A stretch of 50,966 bases of DNA from Bacteroidales bacterium (GTDB lineage Bacteria; Bacteroidota; Bacteroidia; Bacteroidales; JAADJA01). The notes below the pieces were generated by a model. The model made no database searches and was not told where the DNA came from. It was given only the letters and a program-made list of their open reading frames with translations. Location: NCBI GenBank assembly GCA_020438105.1, contig JAGQVE010000028.1, positions 1 through 50,966 of the forward strand, read 5' to 3'. This document shows, in pieces, positions 7,322-16,805 of the stretch. The position numbers and the translations under genes were made by a program. How positions within the stretch are numbered: the stretch's first letter is position 1; every line of letters starts with the position of its first letter.

Positions 7322-8497
7322 TTATTTAATACGAAGGTCGGTGAGCGGTTGTGCAAATCGTTCAACATCTTCAAGCGTAACCGCATGATCACAGAGGATT
7401 GCCAAACGTTCAACCACATTTCTCAATTCACGGATATTTCCGGTCCAGGGCATCCCTTTTAATTTATTCAAAGCATCCTCTTCTACAGGGAGGGCAGCTC
7501 TTCCGTTATTTGCCCTTGTTTGATTCATAAAATGATCAACCAGCAGCGGGATATCTTCCGATCTTTCCCGCAGGGGCGGAACATGGATCAGGATGACACT
7601 TAAACGGTGATAAAGATCCTCCCTGAATTTTTCTTCATGAATTTGTTTTTTGAGGTCTTTATTGGTAGCTGCCAGCACACGTACATCTACCGGGATCTCC
7701 TTTTCACCACCTACGCGGGTGATTTTGTTTTCCTGAAGGGCCCTTAAAACTTTGGCCTGGGCCGAGAGGCTCATGTCCCCAATTTCATCGAGGAAGATGG
7801 TGCCACCATGAGCCTGCTCAAAATCACCTTTGCGCATTTTAATAGCCGAAGTAAAGGAGCCTTTTTCATGGCCGAAAAGCTGACTTTCGATCAGTTCGGA
7901 TGGAATGGCAGCGCAGTTCACTTCAATGAACGGGGCGTGCGCCCGCTTGCTTTGCTCATGAACCCACCGGGCTACCAACTCTTTTCCGGTCCCGTTTTCA
8001 CCCGTAATCAGCACACGGGCATCCGTTGGGGCAACCCTTTCAATCATCTCCTTGATTTCGTTGATCCCTCCTGATTCGCCAATCATTTCCCAATTTTTAC
8101 TCACCTCTTTTTTGAGCTTTTTGGTTTCTGTCATCAGATTGGATTTATCCATTGCATTTCGGATGGTGATCAGTAAACGGTTGAGGTCAGGTGGTTTTTC
8201 AATGTAGTCAAATGCTCCTTTTTTAATTGCTTCAACAGCAGTTTCGATATTACCATGACCGGAAATCATGATGACCGGTGTATCGGTTTTACGCAATGTG
8301 TAATCAAGTACTTCCATGCCGTCCATGCCAGGCATTTTGATGTCGCACAGGATAACATCATACTGGTTTTCTGAAATCTTCTCCACGGCCATTTCACCGT
8401 TTTCAGCCTGATCCACTTCGTATTTTTCATTCGATAGGATATCGGAAAGTGTGTTGCGGATGGCACGTTCATCATCAATGATAAGTATATTCGGCAT
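7322..8497 (-). CDS. Sigma-54-dependent response regulator (NtrC type) without HTH
   Basis: A 391-aa receiver plus AAA+ activator. The receiver domain (3-118) has the acidic pair D8/D9, phosphoacceptor D52 (ILCDIKMPGMDG), S79 and K101. The AAA+ domain (about 138-370) has Walker A GENGTGKE (166-173), the sigma-54 loop GSFTSA (213-218, usually GAFTGA), Walker B TIFLDE (233-238) and WTGNIREL (351-358). The protein stops about 30 residues after the AAA+ core, so the C-terminal Fis-type helix-turn-helix of NtrC is absent. It may act from solution or via a partner. No histidine kinase is adjacent. It is divergent from the LolD-like gene across a 68-bp gap. Confidence 0.9.
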   Translation of the reverse strand: MPNILIIDDERAIRNTLSDILSNEKYEVDQAENGEMAVEKISENQYDVILCDIKMPGMDGMEVLDYTLRKTDTPVIMISGHGNIETAVEAIKKGAFDYIEKPPDLNRLLITIRNAMDKSNLMTETKKLKKEVSKNWEMIGESGGINEIKEMIERVAPTDARVLITGENGTGKELVARWVHEQSKRAHAPFIEVNCAAIPSELIESQLFGHEKGSFTSAIKMRKGDFEQAHGGTIFLDEIGDMSLSAQAKVLRALQENKITRVGGEKEIPVDVRVLAATNKDLKKQIHEEKFREDLYHRLSVILIHVPPLRERSEDIPLLVDHFMNQTRANNGRAALPVEEDALNKLKGMPWTGNIRELRNVVERLAILCDHAVTLEDVERFAQPLTDLRIK

Positions 8498-8525
8498 TTG
8501 CTATCTGTTAACTGATTCAGTCGCT

Positions 8526-8548
8526 CAAAGATAAATATTTTATCTTTG
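8526..8548. promoter_or_regulatory. Palindromic bidirectional promoter element
   Basis: Inverted repeat with 10-bp arms CAAAGATAAA/TTTATCTTTG around a 3-bp centre. Each arm carries TATCTTTG, an exact -7 box: plus strand 8541-8548 faces the ABC ATPase, minus strand 8533-8526 faces the response regulator. On the minus side a TTG at 8553-8551 lies 17 bp upstream, a fair -33. Confidence 0.55.
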
Positions 8549-8565
8549 CACAAGAATCAGAGAAA

Positions 8566-9216
8566 GTGATCAAAACAAAGGACATACACAAAAGTTACGG
8601 GAGCCTTGAGGTGCTCAAAGGGATTGATCTTGAGATAAAAAAAGGGGAGGTTATTTCCATTGTAGGAGCTTCCGGAGCAGGCAAATCTACTCTTTTGCAT
8701 CTTATCGGGACGCTCGACAGGCCCAGCAGCGGGAATATTTATTTTAACAATGAAGAGGTGAGTTTATTAAATGATGAGAAACTTTCTGCTTTTCGAAACA
8801 AACATATCGGATTTGTTTTTCAGTTTCATCATCTTTTGCCTGAGTTTACGGCGCTTGAAAATGTTTGTATACCTGCCTTTATAGCCGGGGTTAAAAAGAA
8901 AGAAGCGGTTGAAAAAGCAAAGTCGTTGCTTGATTACCTTAAACTCTCCGACCGGCTTGAACACAAACCGGCTGAGCTGTCGGGAGGCGAGCAGCAAAGG
9001 GTTGCCGTAGCAAGGGCGCTTATCAACGATCCTTCGGTGGTATTGGCCGACGAACCATCGGGAAACCTCGATTCAGCTTCGGCTGTTGAGTTGCATGAGT
9101 TGTTTTTTCAGCTTCGTGAAAAATTTAAACAAACCTTTGTGATCGTGACTCATAATGACCAACTGGCAAATATGGCCGACCGGAAAATCACCATCAGGGA
9201 TGGTATAATTCATTGA
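8566..9216 (+). CDS. ABC transporter ATP-binding protein, LolD/MacB type
   Basis: A 216-aa ATPase subunit. Walker A is GASGAGKST (34-42), the signature LSGGEQQ (138-144), Walker B VVLADEP (158-164), D-loop GNLD and switch His196. Length and sequence ([17 protein letters not shown]) match the LolD group, which powers lipoprotein release from the inner membrane in Proteobacteria; MacB- or FtsE-like roles remain possible because no permease gene is adjacent. The start is GTG, 18 bp after the promoter -7 box, with no ATG alternative upstream. Confidence 0.85.
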   Translation: MIKTKDIHKSYGSLEVLKGIDLEIKKGEVISIVGASGAGKSTLLHLIGTLDRPSSGNIYFNNEEVSLLNDEKLSAFRNKHIGFVFQFHHLLPEFTALENVCIPAFIAGVKKKEAVEKAKSLLDYLKLSDRLEHKPAELSGGEQQRVAVARALINDPSVVLADEPSGNLDSASAVELHELFFQLREKFKQTFVIVTHNDQLANMADRKITIRDGIIH

Positions 9217-9255
9217 TTTCATAACAATAATAAACCCCTTACGTTAACGTTAAAA

Positions 9256-9263
9256 TAATTTTG
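9256..9263 (+). promoter_or_regulatory. Candidate -7 box for the repeat protein
   Basis: TAATTTTG fits TAnnTTTG 30 bp before the ATG. Immediately upstream is the perfect 10-bp palindrome TTAACGTTAA (9244-9253), which could be a regulator site. No clear -33 is visible. Confidence 0.3.
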
Positions 9264-9292
9264 ATCAGGTACTTGCGATTCATCAGAGTTTA

Positions 9293-12274
9293 ATGGAATT
9301 CCACATGCAGCTAAAACATATTTTAATTTCAATTTTCTTTTTGGTTTTTTCGATTACACTTGTCGCCCAGGACGATAAACAGGCCGATTATGCTTCGGTT
9401 ATCAAACAAGCCGACGATTATTTTAATGCAGGTGATTATATCAACGCTAAAACCTCATACCAATATGCTACCCGTTTAAAACCGGCGGATGATTATGCTA
9501 AAACCCAGTTGCAGAAAACCATTGATAAGCTGCGCGAAAGAATGATGGTGATGGAGCAGTACTCAGCCGTTATTGCCGAAGCTGATGATTTTTTTAGAAA
9601 AGCTGAATATGAAATGGCAAGAAGCAAATATCAGGAAGCTGCCAAAATAGTCCCTTCTGAAGGATATCCTGCCGAAAAGATCAAACAAATAGAAGAAAAA
9701 GAAGGAGCGGTAAGGAAAATGCAGTTGGCTTATGATGATGCGGTTTACAGGGCAACAAAATTTGAAAAATACAACCGGTTTGACGAGGCCATTGCAGAAT
9801 ATGAAAAGGCTTTAGCTGTTTTTCCTGACAAACAGGAGGCGAAGGATGCCATAGAAGCACTTAAGGTTAAAAAAGCTGATTTTGCCAAAACAGTGAGTGA
9901 ATATGATAATATCGTGGCCAATGCTGATCGGCTGTTTGCGCTTAAGTACTACGAAAATGCCCGTTCAGAATATGCTAAGGCGGCTGAGGCCCGTCCTGAT
10001 GAAGACTATCCCGAAGCAAAAATCAAAGAGATTGATAACCTGCTGATCAAGAAAACGGAATACGATGCGCTCATCGACAAAGGAGACGAGCTTTATGTGA
10101 ACAAATCGTTGCAGCAAGCCAAAGAAAATTACCAGTCTGCCCTTAAAATTTATCCGGCTGAGAGCTATCCAAAAAACATGATCGAAAAGATCAACAATTC
10201 ATTACAGGAGCAGGTAGGCAAGGATGAGCTTTATGCACAATCAATTGCGCAAGCCGATAATTTTTTAGCTTCAAAAGATTATACCAATGCCCTGGCCGAA
10301 TATGAAAACGCAGCCCGTTTAAAACCCAACGAAACCTATCCCAAAACCCGGATAAAAGAGGTGCAGGGGATTGTAGATCAGCAATTGGCGGATGAGCAAA
10401 CCTATACCATTGCCGTGAAAAACGGGGATGCTTACCTGTCGGCGCAAAACTACGGAGCAGCCAAAGCCGAATTTGAAAAAGCGCTGGCCATAAAGCCGGA
10501 TGCTGATTATCCAAATGAGAAGCTAACCTTGATCAATAAAAACCTGCAAGATCAGGAAGCTGTTATGGATAGTTATAATGAATCAATCGCCCGGGCGGAA
10601 GCATTTACAAATAACAAGGAGTATGACAAAGCCCTGGCAGAGTATAAAAATGCCCTTGTGATCATTCCTGGAGATGCCGCCGCTACTGCTAAAATTGAAG
10701 AGATCAAAAAGATCAATCAGGAGCAAAAAGACCTCGATTTTGAATATTCGCAAGTGCTCACAGAAGCTGATGGATTAATGACATCGGGGGACTATGCAGG
10801 TGCAAGGGAAAAATATACCGCTGCCAAAAAGTTAAAACCTTCAGAAACCTATCCTGCAAATAAACTTGCTGAAATTGATCAGAAGTTATCGGATCAGCAG
10901 GAACTGAACAATGCCTATAATAAAGCCATTGCCGCAGGTGATCTATTTTTTAATAAAGGAGAATTGGATCAGGCTTTATTGGAGTATGAAAAAGCAAATC
11001 AGTTAAAGCCATCGGAGACTTATGCACAGGAAAAAATCGCTGCTATCAATTTGCAATTATCTGAAAAGAACAAAGAAATAGAGGAATATAACGGCATTTT
11101 GCGACAGGCGGATAACATGTTTGGTTTGCAACAATATGAGGAAGCCAAAAAACTTTATTTAAAAGCATCTTATATGAAACCCAAAGATGCATATCCCAAA
11201 ACCAAATTGGATGAAATTGATGTGATACTCAATGAAGCAGCTGCCCTTGAACAGGAGTTTAATAAGCTGGTGGCTGCCGGTGATCGAATGATGGAGGACG
11301 GTGATTATGCGAAAGCTTCCGAGCGTTATAACCAGGCCCTTGTGCTTATTCCGGGTAGCCTGCACCCCACCGAAAAATTGAAGGAAATTGACAATATTGA
11401 AGCTGCCAATGAACGCACAAACAATAGGGCTTACAATGATATAATTGCTGATGCTGATGCATTTTTTAACCAAAAAGATTATGAGGCAGCCCGTCAAAAA
11501 TATACCGAAGCACTCAAGCTCAAGCCTAATGCAACTTACCCTGCCGCCCGCCTCACTGAAATTACGCAACTGAATGAAGATATAAGTAAATTGCAGGAAG
11601 AATACATGCGCATTATTGTTGAAGCGGATCGGTTATTTACGTCAAAAGAATATGATGATGCTAAAAGAAAATACATGCAGGCTGCTGAAGTTTTACCTGA
11701 TGAAACACATCCGCGCGATCGTTTGGAAGAAATTAATCTGATCAACAGGGCCGAAAGACAAAATGCGCAACAGGAATATGATAAAGCCATTGCAGATGCT
11801 GATAAATTTTTGGCAGCAGCGGTTTACGATCAGGCATTAACTTCATACCGCAAGGCTCAAAAGCTACTTCCTGATGAGGTTTATCCTGAGCAGATGATTG
11901 AAAGGATCATGAATATTTTGAACAACAATGCCATGCGCAAAATACACAATGGTTCATTGATTGTAGCCAATAACGAAACAAAAAAGTTTACTTTCAATGC
12001 CGTGGATGCCGTCGACAGGAAAACCAGCGTGTTGCTGATCAAAGTACGCAATGCAGGTGATTCTGACTTTAAAGTGATCATGAATTATGGCAGGGGAGGT
12101 GCTAAAAAAGGAGGTGTGATCCTTCCTATGGCCTCCGGCTCGGAAGTTCAGGAATTCATCGTTCCGCTTGGAAAACAATACACCTGGTCATCAGATGCCA
12201 ATGATTATATCAGCTTTTCCCCGCAGGGAGGTGATATTGAAATCCTCAAAGTGGAAATTTCCAAAGGGGAATAA
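9293..12274 (+). CDS. Exported protein with about 15 TPR-like 57-aa repeats
   Basis: A 993-aa protein with a signal peptide (cleavage near LVAQDD), then about fifteen tandem units of 57 aa over residues about 30-885. Each unit follows the pattern Y-x3-I-x2-AD-x-F-x5-Y-x2-A-x2-Y-x2-A-x3-KP-x3-YP-x2-KI-x-EI, i.e. two TPR-like helices plus a connecting helix. The last about 110 residues form an unrelated beta-rich domain (VLLIKVRNAGDSDFKVIMNY ... EFIVPLGKQYTWS). The role is unknown; such superhelices usually scaffold envelope complexes. An in-frame ATG 12 bp downstream (9305, MQLKHIL) gives an equally good signal peptide. Confidence 0.8.
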   Translation: MEFHMQLKHILISIFFLVFSITLVAQDDKQADYASVIKQADDYFNAGDYINAKTSYQYATRLKPADDYAKTQLQKTIDKLRERMMVMEQYSAVIAEADDFFRKAEYEMARSKYQEAAKIVPSEGYPAEKIKQIEEKEGAVRKMQLAYDDAVYRATKFEKYNRFDEAIAEYEKALAVFPDKQEAKDAIEALKVKKADFAKTVSEYDNIVANADRLFALKYYENARSEYAKAAEARPDEDYPEAKIKEIDNLLIKKTEYDALIDKGDELYVNKSLQQAKENYQSALKIYPAESYPKNMIEKINNSLQEQVGKDELYAQSIAQADNFLASKDYTNALAEYENAARLKPNETYPKTRIKEVQGIVDQQLADEQTYTIAVKNGDAYLSAQNYGAAKAEFEKALAIKPDADYPNEKLTLINKNLQDQEAVMDSYNESIARAEAFTNNKEYDKALAEYKNALVIIPGDAAATAKIEEIKKINQEQKDLDFEYSQVLTEADGLMTSGDYAGAREKYTAAKKLKPSETYPANKLAEIDQKLSDQQELNNAYNKAIAAGDLFFNKGELDQALLEYEKANQLKPSETYAQEKIAAINLQLSEKNKEIEEYNGILRQADNMFGLQQYEEAKKLYLKASYMKPKDAYPKTKLDEIDVILNEAAALEQEFNKLVAAGDRMMEDGDYAKASERYNQALVLIPGSLHPTEKLKEIDNIEAANERTNNRAYNDIIADADAFFNQKDYEAARQKYTEALKLKPNATYPAARLTEITQLNEDISKLQEEYMRIIVEADRLFTSKEYDDAKRKYMQAAEVLPDETHPRDRLEEINLINRAERQNAQQEYDKAIADADKFLAAAVYDQALTSYRKAQKLLPDEVYPEQMIERIMNILNNNAMRKIHNGSLIVANNETKKFTFNAVDAVDRKTSVLLIKVRNAGDSDFKVIMNYGRGGAKKGGVILPMASGSEVQEFIVPLGKQYTWSSDANDYISFSPQGGDIEILKVEISKGE

Positions 12275-12309
12275 AAATCTTACTTTGATAAAACCTTAAA
12301 ATCAGGGAT

Positions 12310-13575
12310 CTAATTTTGAAGTTCCTCTTGTTGGCTTTCTTCCGTTTCCACAATATCTTCAATTAACATGTCCTCGGCATAAATTTCCATTTCAGGTATT
12401 TTTTTATCCGACTTCATTAAGCCAAACATCATGACCAAACTTGTGATTAAGATTACGAAAAACAATACTCCTTCGCTGATCAGGCCTTTGCTATATTCAG
12501 GCGGAATGGCATAAAACAACAGGATGGTTATCAATCCACGTGGTGCAATGAATAGCTCCGGGAACAGGTTTCGTCTTGCCACCAGTTTCAGGTATAAATA
12601 TCTTATTGAATACAAAATGAAAACAATAACAAGCCCGGTAAAAATGATTTTTATGTCGCTGAAAACAGCCAGTTGGAGCGTGAACCCAAAAATGAAAAAG
12701 AAGAAGGTTCTGATCAAAAAGGCTGATTCATTAGTGATAAGCTTAAACCTTTCAATACCCAATTGAAGTTTATCAATATTTAGAATTTTACTTACCCTGG
12801 CCGGACTGATAATGTCCAGGTTATTTAAAATAATTCCAAAAATCAGGATCATTAAAAGTGAAGAAAGGTGAATCATTTTTCCGAACGCATAAAGCAAAAC
12901 CATGATGGCGATCAGCAGGAAAAATTTAATATTCATCGTTGTTTTTTCGATGAAAAGTAAAATCAGACCGGTAACAATGATACTTACAATTATTACAATC
13001 AAAAAGTCACTCATCAGCCACACGGCCGACTGTACTTCAAAAGTGGGATTGTTGACTACGGCATTAAAAAATAAAATCCCCAGGATGTCTGAAAATATTG
13101 ATTCGTAAATAATAAATTCTTTTTTGTCTTCATCAATTCCATGAACACTTGGGATGGCAATTGCGCTGCTGATTACGGCAAGCGGAATGGCGTTGATCAA
13201 ACACACATAATAGGTGAATTCAGCGTAAAACAAATGCATCACATAAGCAATGGATAAAGCTGAAACGAGCAAAATAACCAGCGCTGAGAAAAAACTCCGC
13301 ACCAATAACCAGATTTTTTTTCGCTTGAGGCGCAGGTCCATGGCACCTTCCAGCACGATGAGTATCAGCCCCACAATTCCAAAAAATTCCAGTATGGTTT
13401 GAATATATTGAAGTTCATATCCCATGCGATCAAAAACAATACGTGCAACCACCCCGGTAAATAGCAGGAGCAATACAGAGGGTATTTTGGCTTTGATCGA
13501 AATTGCGCTGTAAACATAAGATAGGATAACCAGCAGCGAGGTTAATATGATCAGGAAATAGGAATTGTCAAACAT
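12310..13575 (-). CDS. Cation:proton antiporter (CPA family)
   Basis: A 421-aa integral membrane protein with about 12 hydrophobic segments and the CPA antiporter layout. Near residue 135-170, AVISSAIAIPSVHGIDEDKKEFIIYESIFSDILGI corresponds to the family core, with the conserved acidic ESxxSD in the ion-binding helix (written here as two joined pieces). A positively charged RLKRKK loop follows helix 3 (LEGAMDLRL). The C-terminal tail (about 45 aa) is very acidic (EEDIV-like, EETEES), which could sense pH or bind partners. Ion specificity (Na+ or K+) cannot be read from the sequence. Convergent with the repeat protein. Confidence 0.8.
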   Translation of the reverse strand: MFDNSYFLIILTSLLVILSYVYSAISIKAKIPSVLLLLFTGVVARIVFDRMGYELQYIQTILEFFGIVGLILIVLEGAMDLRLKRKKIWLLVRSFFSALVILLVSALSIAYVMHLFYAEFTYYVCLINAIPLAVISSAIAIPSVHGIDEDKKEFIIYESIFSDILGILFFNAVVNNPTFEVQSAVWLMSDFLIVIIVSIIVTGLILLFIEKTTMNIKFFLLIAIMVLLYAFGKMIHLSSLLMILIFGIILNNLDIISPARVSKILNIDKLQLGIERFKLITNESAFLIRTFFFFIFGFTLQLAVFSDIKIIFTGLVIVFILYSIRYLYLKLVARRNLFPELFIAPRGLITILLFYAIPPEYSKGLISEGVLFFVILITSLVMMFGLMKSDKKIPEMEIYAEDMLIEDIVETEESQQEELQN

Positions 13576-13665
13576 AAAATTGCTATTGTTAATGCAAGTA
13601 TAAGCAAATTAGGTATTGCACAGGCAGTGCATTGATATCGGTATGGTGGATAAAATTTTTCCGGA

Positions 13666-14316
13666 TCAACCAATTACATCAAGATCCTCATCTGGTTTGG
13701 CAAAGCTGAGCCTCGCTATTTTACGGGTAGTATAATATGTGTCGAGACCTGAAGCGGTGATGGTTCCGGTAACACCCAAATCAACGAGCCCGTCAGAAAG
13801 GATGGCATTTTGCTGAACCGTGGCTTCCACAATTTCTCCAATAATCAGGATGGCACCATTCGACTTAAGTGTATATTCTTCCCTTAATTCCAACCCTATT
13901 TTAACAGGCGATTCATGAACAAAAGGGGCCTTAAAATGCTCGCTATACCATTGTTTTAAGCCAACTATTTCAAATTCCGATTTTTTGCCATGGTACCTTG
14001 CCGCTGTTTGGTGTGCCTTATTGAAAAATTCCTGTTTGATATGGTTCAGGGTATAAACCCCGGTTTCGCGAATATTCGTGAGTGTATGCCTTGGTTTTAC
14101 GGGAGTACGCACGAGCATTGCCAGCATGGGAGGATTGGAGGAAACATGAATGATGGTGTTATAGATAGCCAGGTTAGGATTGCCTTCCGTGTCGATGGTA
14201 CCAATCAGGTTTATGCTTTTGTAACCGCTCAGCGAATTAATAAAATTTCTCCTGTAGGCAGTATCTAAATTTTGCAAATCTTCCTTACGGAATGTTGTAT
14301 GCTTTAATTCCATCAT
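13666..14316 (-). CDS. Flavin reductase family protein (FMN-binding split barrel)
   Basis: A protein of about 217 aa with the flavin-reductase-like fold: GYKSINLIGTIDTEGNPNLAIYNTIIHVSSNPPMLAM-type N-terminal strands and RHTLTNIRETGVYTLN, typical of DIM6/NTAB FMN-binding proteins. It probably reduces or binds FMN; the substrate is unknown. An ATG at 14361 would add 15 residues; the start at 14316 (MMELKHTTFRKEDL) agrees better with family N-termini and has GGAAG upstream. Neighbours give no pathway. Confidence 0.8.
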   Translation of the reverse strand: MMELKHTTFRKEDLQNLDTAYRRNFINSLSGYKSINLIGTIDTEGNPNLAIYNTIIHVSSNPPMLAMLVRTPVKPRHTLTNIRETGVYTLNHIKQEFFNKAHQTAARYHGKKSEFEIVGLKQWYSEHFKAPFVHESPVKIGLELREEYTLKSNGAILIIGEIVEATVQQNAILSDGLVDLGVTGTITASGLDTYYTTRKIARLSFAKPDEDLDVIG

Positions 14317-14554
14317 GCTCTTGCTTCCGAATGTTAGTGTTGTTGGATATTCAATAATCAAGCAGGTTGCAGAAAGGTGCTGGTATCAGAAACGACCAAG
14401 ATTCAGATTGTAAACAGCCAGTTAATCTTTAACCCTTGAATGTTTGATAAACAACGAAAAAGCCGTTTGGTTTAATTTTATTTTGACAACTTTCTGTATG
14501 GTATAAATGTCTGTTGTCAAATTTTTTAATTTTGAGGCAATTAATCATTCACAG

Positions 14555-16015
14555 ATGGAAAATTTTTTTACACCATATCGGGAAAAGACCATAGGAAATG
14601 AACTAAAATTTAAAACTCCTTACGGTGTTCAAACCATGATTTATGCCGATTGGATTGCCAGTGGCCGTTTATATGGCCCCATTGAAGATAAAATTATTTC
14701 TACTTTCGGCCCTTACGTTGGAAATACCCACACCGAAACTTCCGAAACCGGCACACTCATGACCAATGCCTACCACCTGGCACATAAAAAAATCAAAGCA
14801 CACGTGAATGCAGCCCCTACTGATGTGATTATTACCTCCGGATTTGGAATGACAGGAGTGGTAAATAAATTCCAGCGAATATTAGGATTTAAACATTGCA
14901 GTCATTTATATGGTGCTGATTGTATCAAGGAAAAGGAAAAGCCGGTGGTTTTTATCACGCATATGGAGCATCACTCCAATCATACCTCCTGGTTCGAAAC
15001 CATGACCGATGTGGTCGTTATACCTCCGGGTGAAGGTTTATCAGTTGATCTGAACCAAATGAGAGAACAGCTTGAAAAATACAAGGATCGCAAAATGAAG
15101 ATCGGCTCCTTCACTGCCTGTTCAAATGTAACCGGCATTCATACACCCATTCACGAAATGGCTCGCCTGATGCACGAATATGGAGGGTACATATTTGCTG
15201 ATTATGCCGCTTCTGCACCTTATGAAGATATCAATATGCATCCCAAAGATCCGATGGAAAAACTGGATGCAGTCTATTTCTCGCCTCACAAATTCCTGGG
15301 CGGGCCGGGTAGTTCCGGTGTTTTGGTTTTCTGTTCAAGCTTGTACAAAAGCCCAACACCCGATCATCCGGGTGGAGGAACAGTGGATTGGACCAATCCC
15401 TGGGGTGAATATAAGTATATAGATGATATAGAATTGCGCGAGGATGGCGGAACACCCGGCTTTTTGCAGGCCATTCGGACTGCCCTAAGCATAGAGCTTA
15501 AAAACCAGATGGGAACCGATAATATCCGTAAACGTGAACAACAGTTGGTTGCCCAGGCGTTTAAAAAATTAAGTGAAGTGCCGGGATTGAATATCCTGGC
15601 TGAAAATCAACACAACAGGTTGGGTATAATTTCCTTTTATATGGAAGGGATTCACTATAATTTGCTTGTGAAATTGCTCAACGACCGCTATGGGATTCAG
15701 GTGCGAGGAGGCTGTGCCTGTGCAGGTACCTACGGTCATTACCTGCTTAATGTGAGTTATGATGATTCGCACAGGATAACCCAATTGATCAATACCGGCG
15801 ATCTATCCGTGAAACCGGGCTGGGTTCGACTTTCACTTCATCCTACCATGACTGATCATGAACTGGATATGGTGGTTGGTGCTTTGTTTGAGATATCAAA
15901 GAATTATAAAAACTGGCAAAACGACTACATTTACAATAAGCATAAAAATGAATTCCGCCATGTGGAAGAGCCTGTGGATAAAACCGTTTATGTTGAAGGG
16001 TGGTTCAATCTATAA
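14555..16015 (+). CDS. Class V aminotransferase, cysteine desulfurase-like
   Basis: A PLP enzyme of about 486 aa. Visible are the PLP-binding His region (THMEHHSNHTSW), the Asp that contacts the PLP nitrogen (FADYAASAP), the Schiff-base Lys in SPHKFLGGPGSSG, and a loop RGGCACAGTYGH with two cysteines where cysteine desulfurases carry their catalytic Cys. It therefore could mobilise sulfur, but long members of this group are not IscS/SufS and no SufE/IscU gene is adjacent. An upstream ATG at 14507 adds 16 residues; MENFFTPYREKTIG at 14555 resembles the usual family start. Confidence 0.85.
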   Translation: MENFFTPYREKTIGNELKFKTPYGVQTMIYADWIASGRLYGPIEDKIISTFGPYVGNTHTETSETGTLMTNAYHLAHKKIKAHVNAAPTDVIITSGFGMTGVVNKFQRILGFKHCSHLYGADCIKEKEKPVVFITHMEHHSNHTSWFETMTDVVVIPPGEGLSVDLNQMREQLEKYKDRKMKIGSFTACSNVTGIHTPIHEMARLMHEYGGYIFADYAASAPYEDINMHPKDPMEKLDAVYFSPHKFLGGPGSSGVLVFCSSLYKSPTPDHPGGGTVDWTNPWGEYKYIDDIELREDGGTPGFLQAIRTALSIELKNQMGTDNIRKREQQLVAQAFKKLSEVPGLNILAENQHNRLGIISFYMEGIHYNLLVKLLNDRYGIQVRGGCACAGTYGHYLLNVSYDDSHRITQLINTGDLSVKPGWVRLSLHPTMTDHELDMVVGALFEISKNYKNWQNDYIYNKHKNEFRHVEEPVDKTVYVEGWFNL

Positions 16016-16088
16016 ATTTTCCTGAATTTAAATTACTTCTAAATTGCTGAAAGCTGCAATATTTCTGCAATTCGTCAGATTTTTTGTT

Positions 16089-16096
16089 TACATTTG
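16089..16096 (+). promoter_or_regulatory. Candidate -7 box of the NfeD-like/flotillin operon
   Basis: TACATTTG matches TAnnTTTG exactly, 25 bp before the ATG of the NfeD-like gene. The -33 region is not convincing. Confidence 0.35.
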
Positions 16097-16121
16097 TTAG
16101 CTAATCATTAAACCTACTGAC

Positions 16122-16778
16122 ATGAATGAATGGTGGGAAGCTTTAACTGCTTTCGAAAAAATTTTCTGGTACATCGCAATACCATTTTCCTTAATTCTTA
16201 TTATCCAATTAATTATGACCTTCGTCGGGATGGGTGATGGTGACACGGATGTAGGTGTTGGAAGTGACCTGGGCGACATGGATTTGGACATGGATGGCGA
16301 TATTGACTTCGATTCGATGGACATGCAAACCGAGTCGGATTTTTCTGTTTCCGACATGGATCCATCCTTTAATTTTTTTACAATCCGAAATTTTATCGCT
16401 TTTTTCACTTTGTTCGGATGGGGAGGAATTGCAGCCTGGACAGAAGGTGCATCACGTCCCTGGACAATTGTTATTGCTGTGATTGCCGGGCTGATTGCCA
16501 TGACCCTGAATGCATCGCTTTTTTATTTTATGAGCAAAATGCAGGATCAGGGCGGTGGATTAAAAATTCAAAATGCTTTGGGTCAAATCGGGGATGTTTA
16601 TTTACCCATTAAAGCTGAAGGTGGAAATGTGGGGAAAATTCAGGTGGCTATTCAGGGTTCTATCCGCGAAATGCAGGCTATAACAAAAGATAAGTTTGAT
16701 CTTACCACCGGTAGCGTTGTAAAAGTGATCGGGGTCGTTAGCAACAGCATACTTGTGGTGGAAAAATTAAATAAATAA
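16122..16778 (+). CDS. NfeD-like membrane protein, flotillin partner
   Basis: A 218-aa protein with a first membrane helix (about 13-36), a strongly acidic linker (37-80, fifteen Asp residues), two to three helices (about 87-140) and a C-terminal OB-fold-like domain (about 145-215, GQIGDVYLPI ... GSVVKVIGVVSNSILVVE). This is the YqiJ/NfeD layout; such proteins partner flotillins in membrane microdomains. The flotillin gene follows after 27 bp. The Asp-rich linker with alternating Asp (DLDMDGDIDFD) resembles calcium-binding loops, which is a suggestion only. Confidence 0.8.
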   Translation: MNEWWEALTAFEKIFWYIAIPFSLILIIQLIMTFVGMGDGDTDVGVGSDLGDMDLDMDGDIDFDSMDMQTESDFSVSDMDPSFNFFTIRNFIAFFTLFGWGGIAAWTEGASRPWTIVIAVIAGLIAMTLNASLFYFMSKMQDQGGGLKIQNALGQIGDVYLPIKAEGGNVGKIQVAIQGSIREMQAITKDKFDLTTGSVVKVIGVVSNSILVVEKLNK

Positions 16779-16805
16779 TAAAACCAATTTTATAAATTTC
16801 AGATT

